Below the pieces are notes generated by a model. It saw only the letters and a list, made by a program, of their open reading frames with translations. It ran no database searches and was not told the origin of the DNA. From NCBI GenBank assembly GCA_028274465.1, contig CM051456.1, positions 69,116,753-69,180,752 of the forward strand: 64,000 nt of DNA. Reading direction: 5' to 3'. Shown in pieces: positions 63,377 to 64,000 of this stretch. Every line of letters begins with the position of its first letter. Position 1 is the stretch's first letter. Both the position numbers and the translations under genes were made by a program. The stretch comes from Plantago ovata. Lineage: Eukaryota; Streptophyta; Magnoliopsida; Lamiales; Plantaginaceae.

Positions 63377-64000
63377 GCTCTTGGGTTCTTGAACTGCGAA
63401 CCCTTAGCAAGCCTTTCGAAAACAGCCCAGACGGCTTCTGCGGTTTCCTCCCAAATATTGCCTCGGCATTGGAAATCCACCACTTGTTGGTTCTCGAAGG
63501 TTAGTTCATTGTAGAAGTGTTGGACTAGGTCGGAGAGTTCAAAACCATGGTGAGGGCACTTGTTCGTGAGATCTTGGAACCTCTCAAATGTGGTGTAGAT
63601 GGTCTCATCATAGTCTTGCTTGAATCCAGTGATTTGCGCCTTAAGCGCGGTAGTCAGAGTGTGTGGGAAGTATTTATCCATGAAAGCTGAAAAAACCTTT
63701 TCCCAAGTGTCCAGCGAGCCGGTTGGTAGAGAACTCAGCCATGACTTGGCTCTGTCGCCAAGTCCCATTGCAAAAACCTTCATCCTCAACTCATCCGTTG
63801 TTATGTCAGCTCCGGGTCGTGGGAGTTGATTGACGAAATCATCGATATCGTTCAAATACCCCATCACATCTTCCCTTGATAAGCCATAGAACCTCGGAAG
63901 TTGATGGAATGCGTGGTTCTTGATTTCTAGATCTCGGGTTGCAGGCGAAAGAACAATCGCCGGTCCCCTCATACGATCCTTGGTGGGTTGTACCCATGCC
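63377..64000 (-). pseudogene. gag: gag (capsid) of element F, partial
   Basis: Open from the right edge: AWVQPTKDRMRGP, then the capsid domain (SWLSSLPTGSLDTWEKVF, HHGFELSDLVQHFYNEL). One base is missing near 63377 (agcatgg against agcaatgg in A), which throws gag out of frame with the knuckle. The N-terminus is beyond the window. Confidence 0.86.

Larger units (their letters stand above)
37767..64000 (-). mobile_element. Element G: Athila-like Ty3/gypsy retrotransposon, interrupted and partial
   Basis: Minus-strand order: 5' LTR start of the internal boundary at 57146 (the rest lies past element F and the window), tRNA-Asp primer site, gag, protease, RT, RNase H, [insertion of H+E], integrase, 3' untranslated region, PPT, 3' LTR (40445-37767). 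Integrase has the non-chromodomain ending with VNGQRVKPY typical of the Athila/Tat group. Frameshifts in gag, gag-protease, RT-RNase H and integrase, and stops in the integrase zinc finger, show that it is dead. It is the only element here of its LTR group that encodes RT and integrase. Confidence 0.9.
57371..64000 (-). mobile_element. Element F: non-autonomous Athila-like gag-protease retrotransposon, partial
   Basis: Lies in the 5' LTR of element G. Minus-strand order from the right edge: gag (runs off the window), knuckle and protease, GC palindromes, intron, second ORF, 3' region, PPT, 3' LTR (58651-57371). No pol enzymes. It is the closest relative of E, collinear from gag to PPT. Its target duplication cannot be checked because the 5' LTR is outside. 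Confidence 0.92.

Overview
The window is nuclear DNA of a flowering plant, probably a eudicot. It has no operons, it carries Ty1/copia and Ty3/gypsy LTR retrotransposons with tRNA-Asp or initiator tRNA-Met primer sites, and it holds plant SINEs, the poly(A) end of a LINE and an F-box/FBA pseudogene. I see no clearly intact cellular gene. About 85-90% is LTR retrotransposon sequence, much of it nested. All insertion boundaries below were read from TG...CA termini, primer-binding sites (PBS), polypurine tracts (PPT) and 5-bp target-site duplications (TSD).

Layout. (1) 1-5573: element A, minus strand, a gag-protease element with a second, spliced ORF; only its 5' LTR is in the window. (2) 5574-6677: old host DNA with a broken MULE/PB1-like ORF and a LINE 3' fragment. 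(3) 6678-30761: copia element B (minus), inserted in the LINE. Its right-hand LTR is split by gypsy element C (15701-29588, plus, TSD acaag), whose gag is split by long-LTR gag-only element D (18006-25690, plus, TSD tatgt). That is four levels of nesting. (4) 30762-37766: an old low-copy island with the LINE poly(A) end, a degenerate ORF, two SINEs, a (TAA)15 tract, an F-box pseudogene, a candidate short solo LTR and a broken stand-alone relative of the element A second ORF. (5) 37767 to beyond 64000: Athila-like element G (minus; gag, protease, RT, RNase H, integrase, all damaged). A solo LTR (38425-39688) sits in its 3' LTR. A solo LTR of another family (H, TSD ctaga) sits between its RNase H and integrase, and H is itself split by gag-protease element E (45243-52936, plus, TSD ctgag). 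Element F (57371 to beyond 64000, minus) lies in its 5' LTR.

How the parts relate. A, C, E and F have no RT, RNase H or integrase. They share with G the tRNA-Asp primer site, the PPT, TGATGA...TCATCA LTR ends, LTR-terminal sequence and 3' untranslated motifs, so G-type Athila elements are their likely trans-mobilisers. Between protease and the second ORF, A, E and F share a gene-like module: a 5' exon, then a GT...AG intron of 533-544 bp. Downstream of this same intron A carries one coding cargo and E/F another. Clusters of short GC-rich palindromes recur in the LTR promoters, in the leader of the second ORF, in the G 3' UTR and, in frame, inside the G gag gene. These two patterns, modular spliced cargo and dispersed GC-palindrome clusters, are the best candidates for something undescribed.
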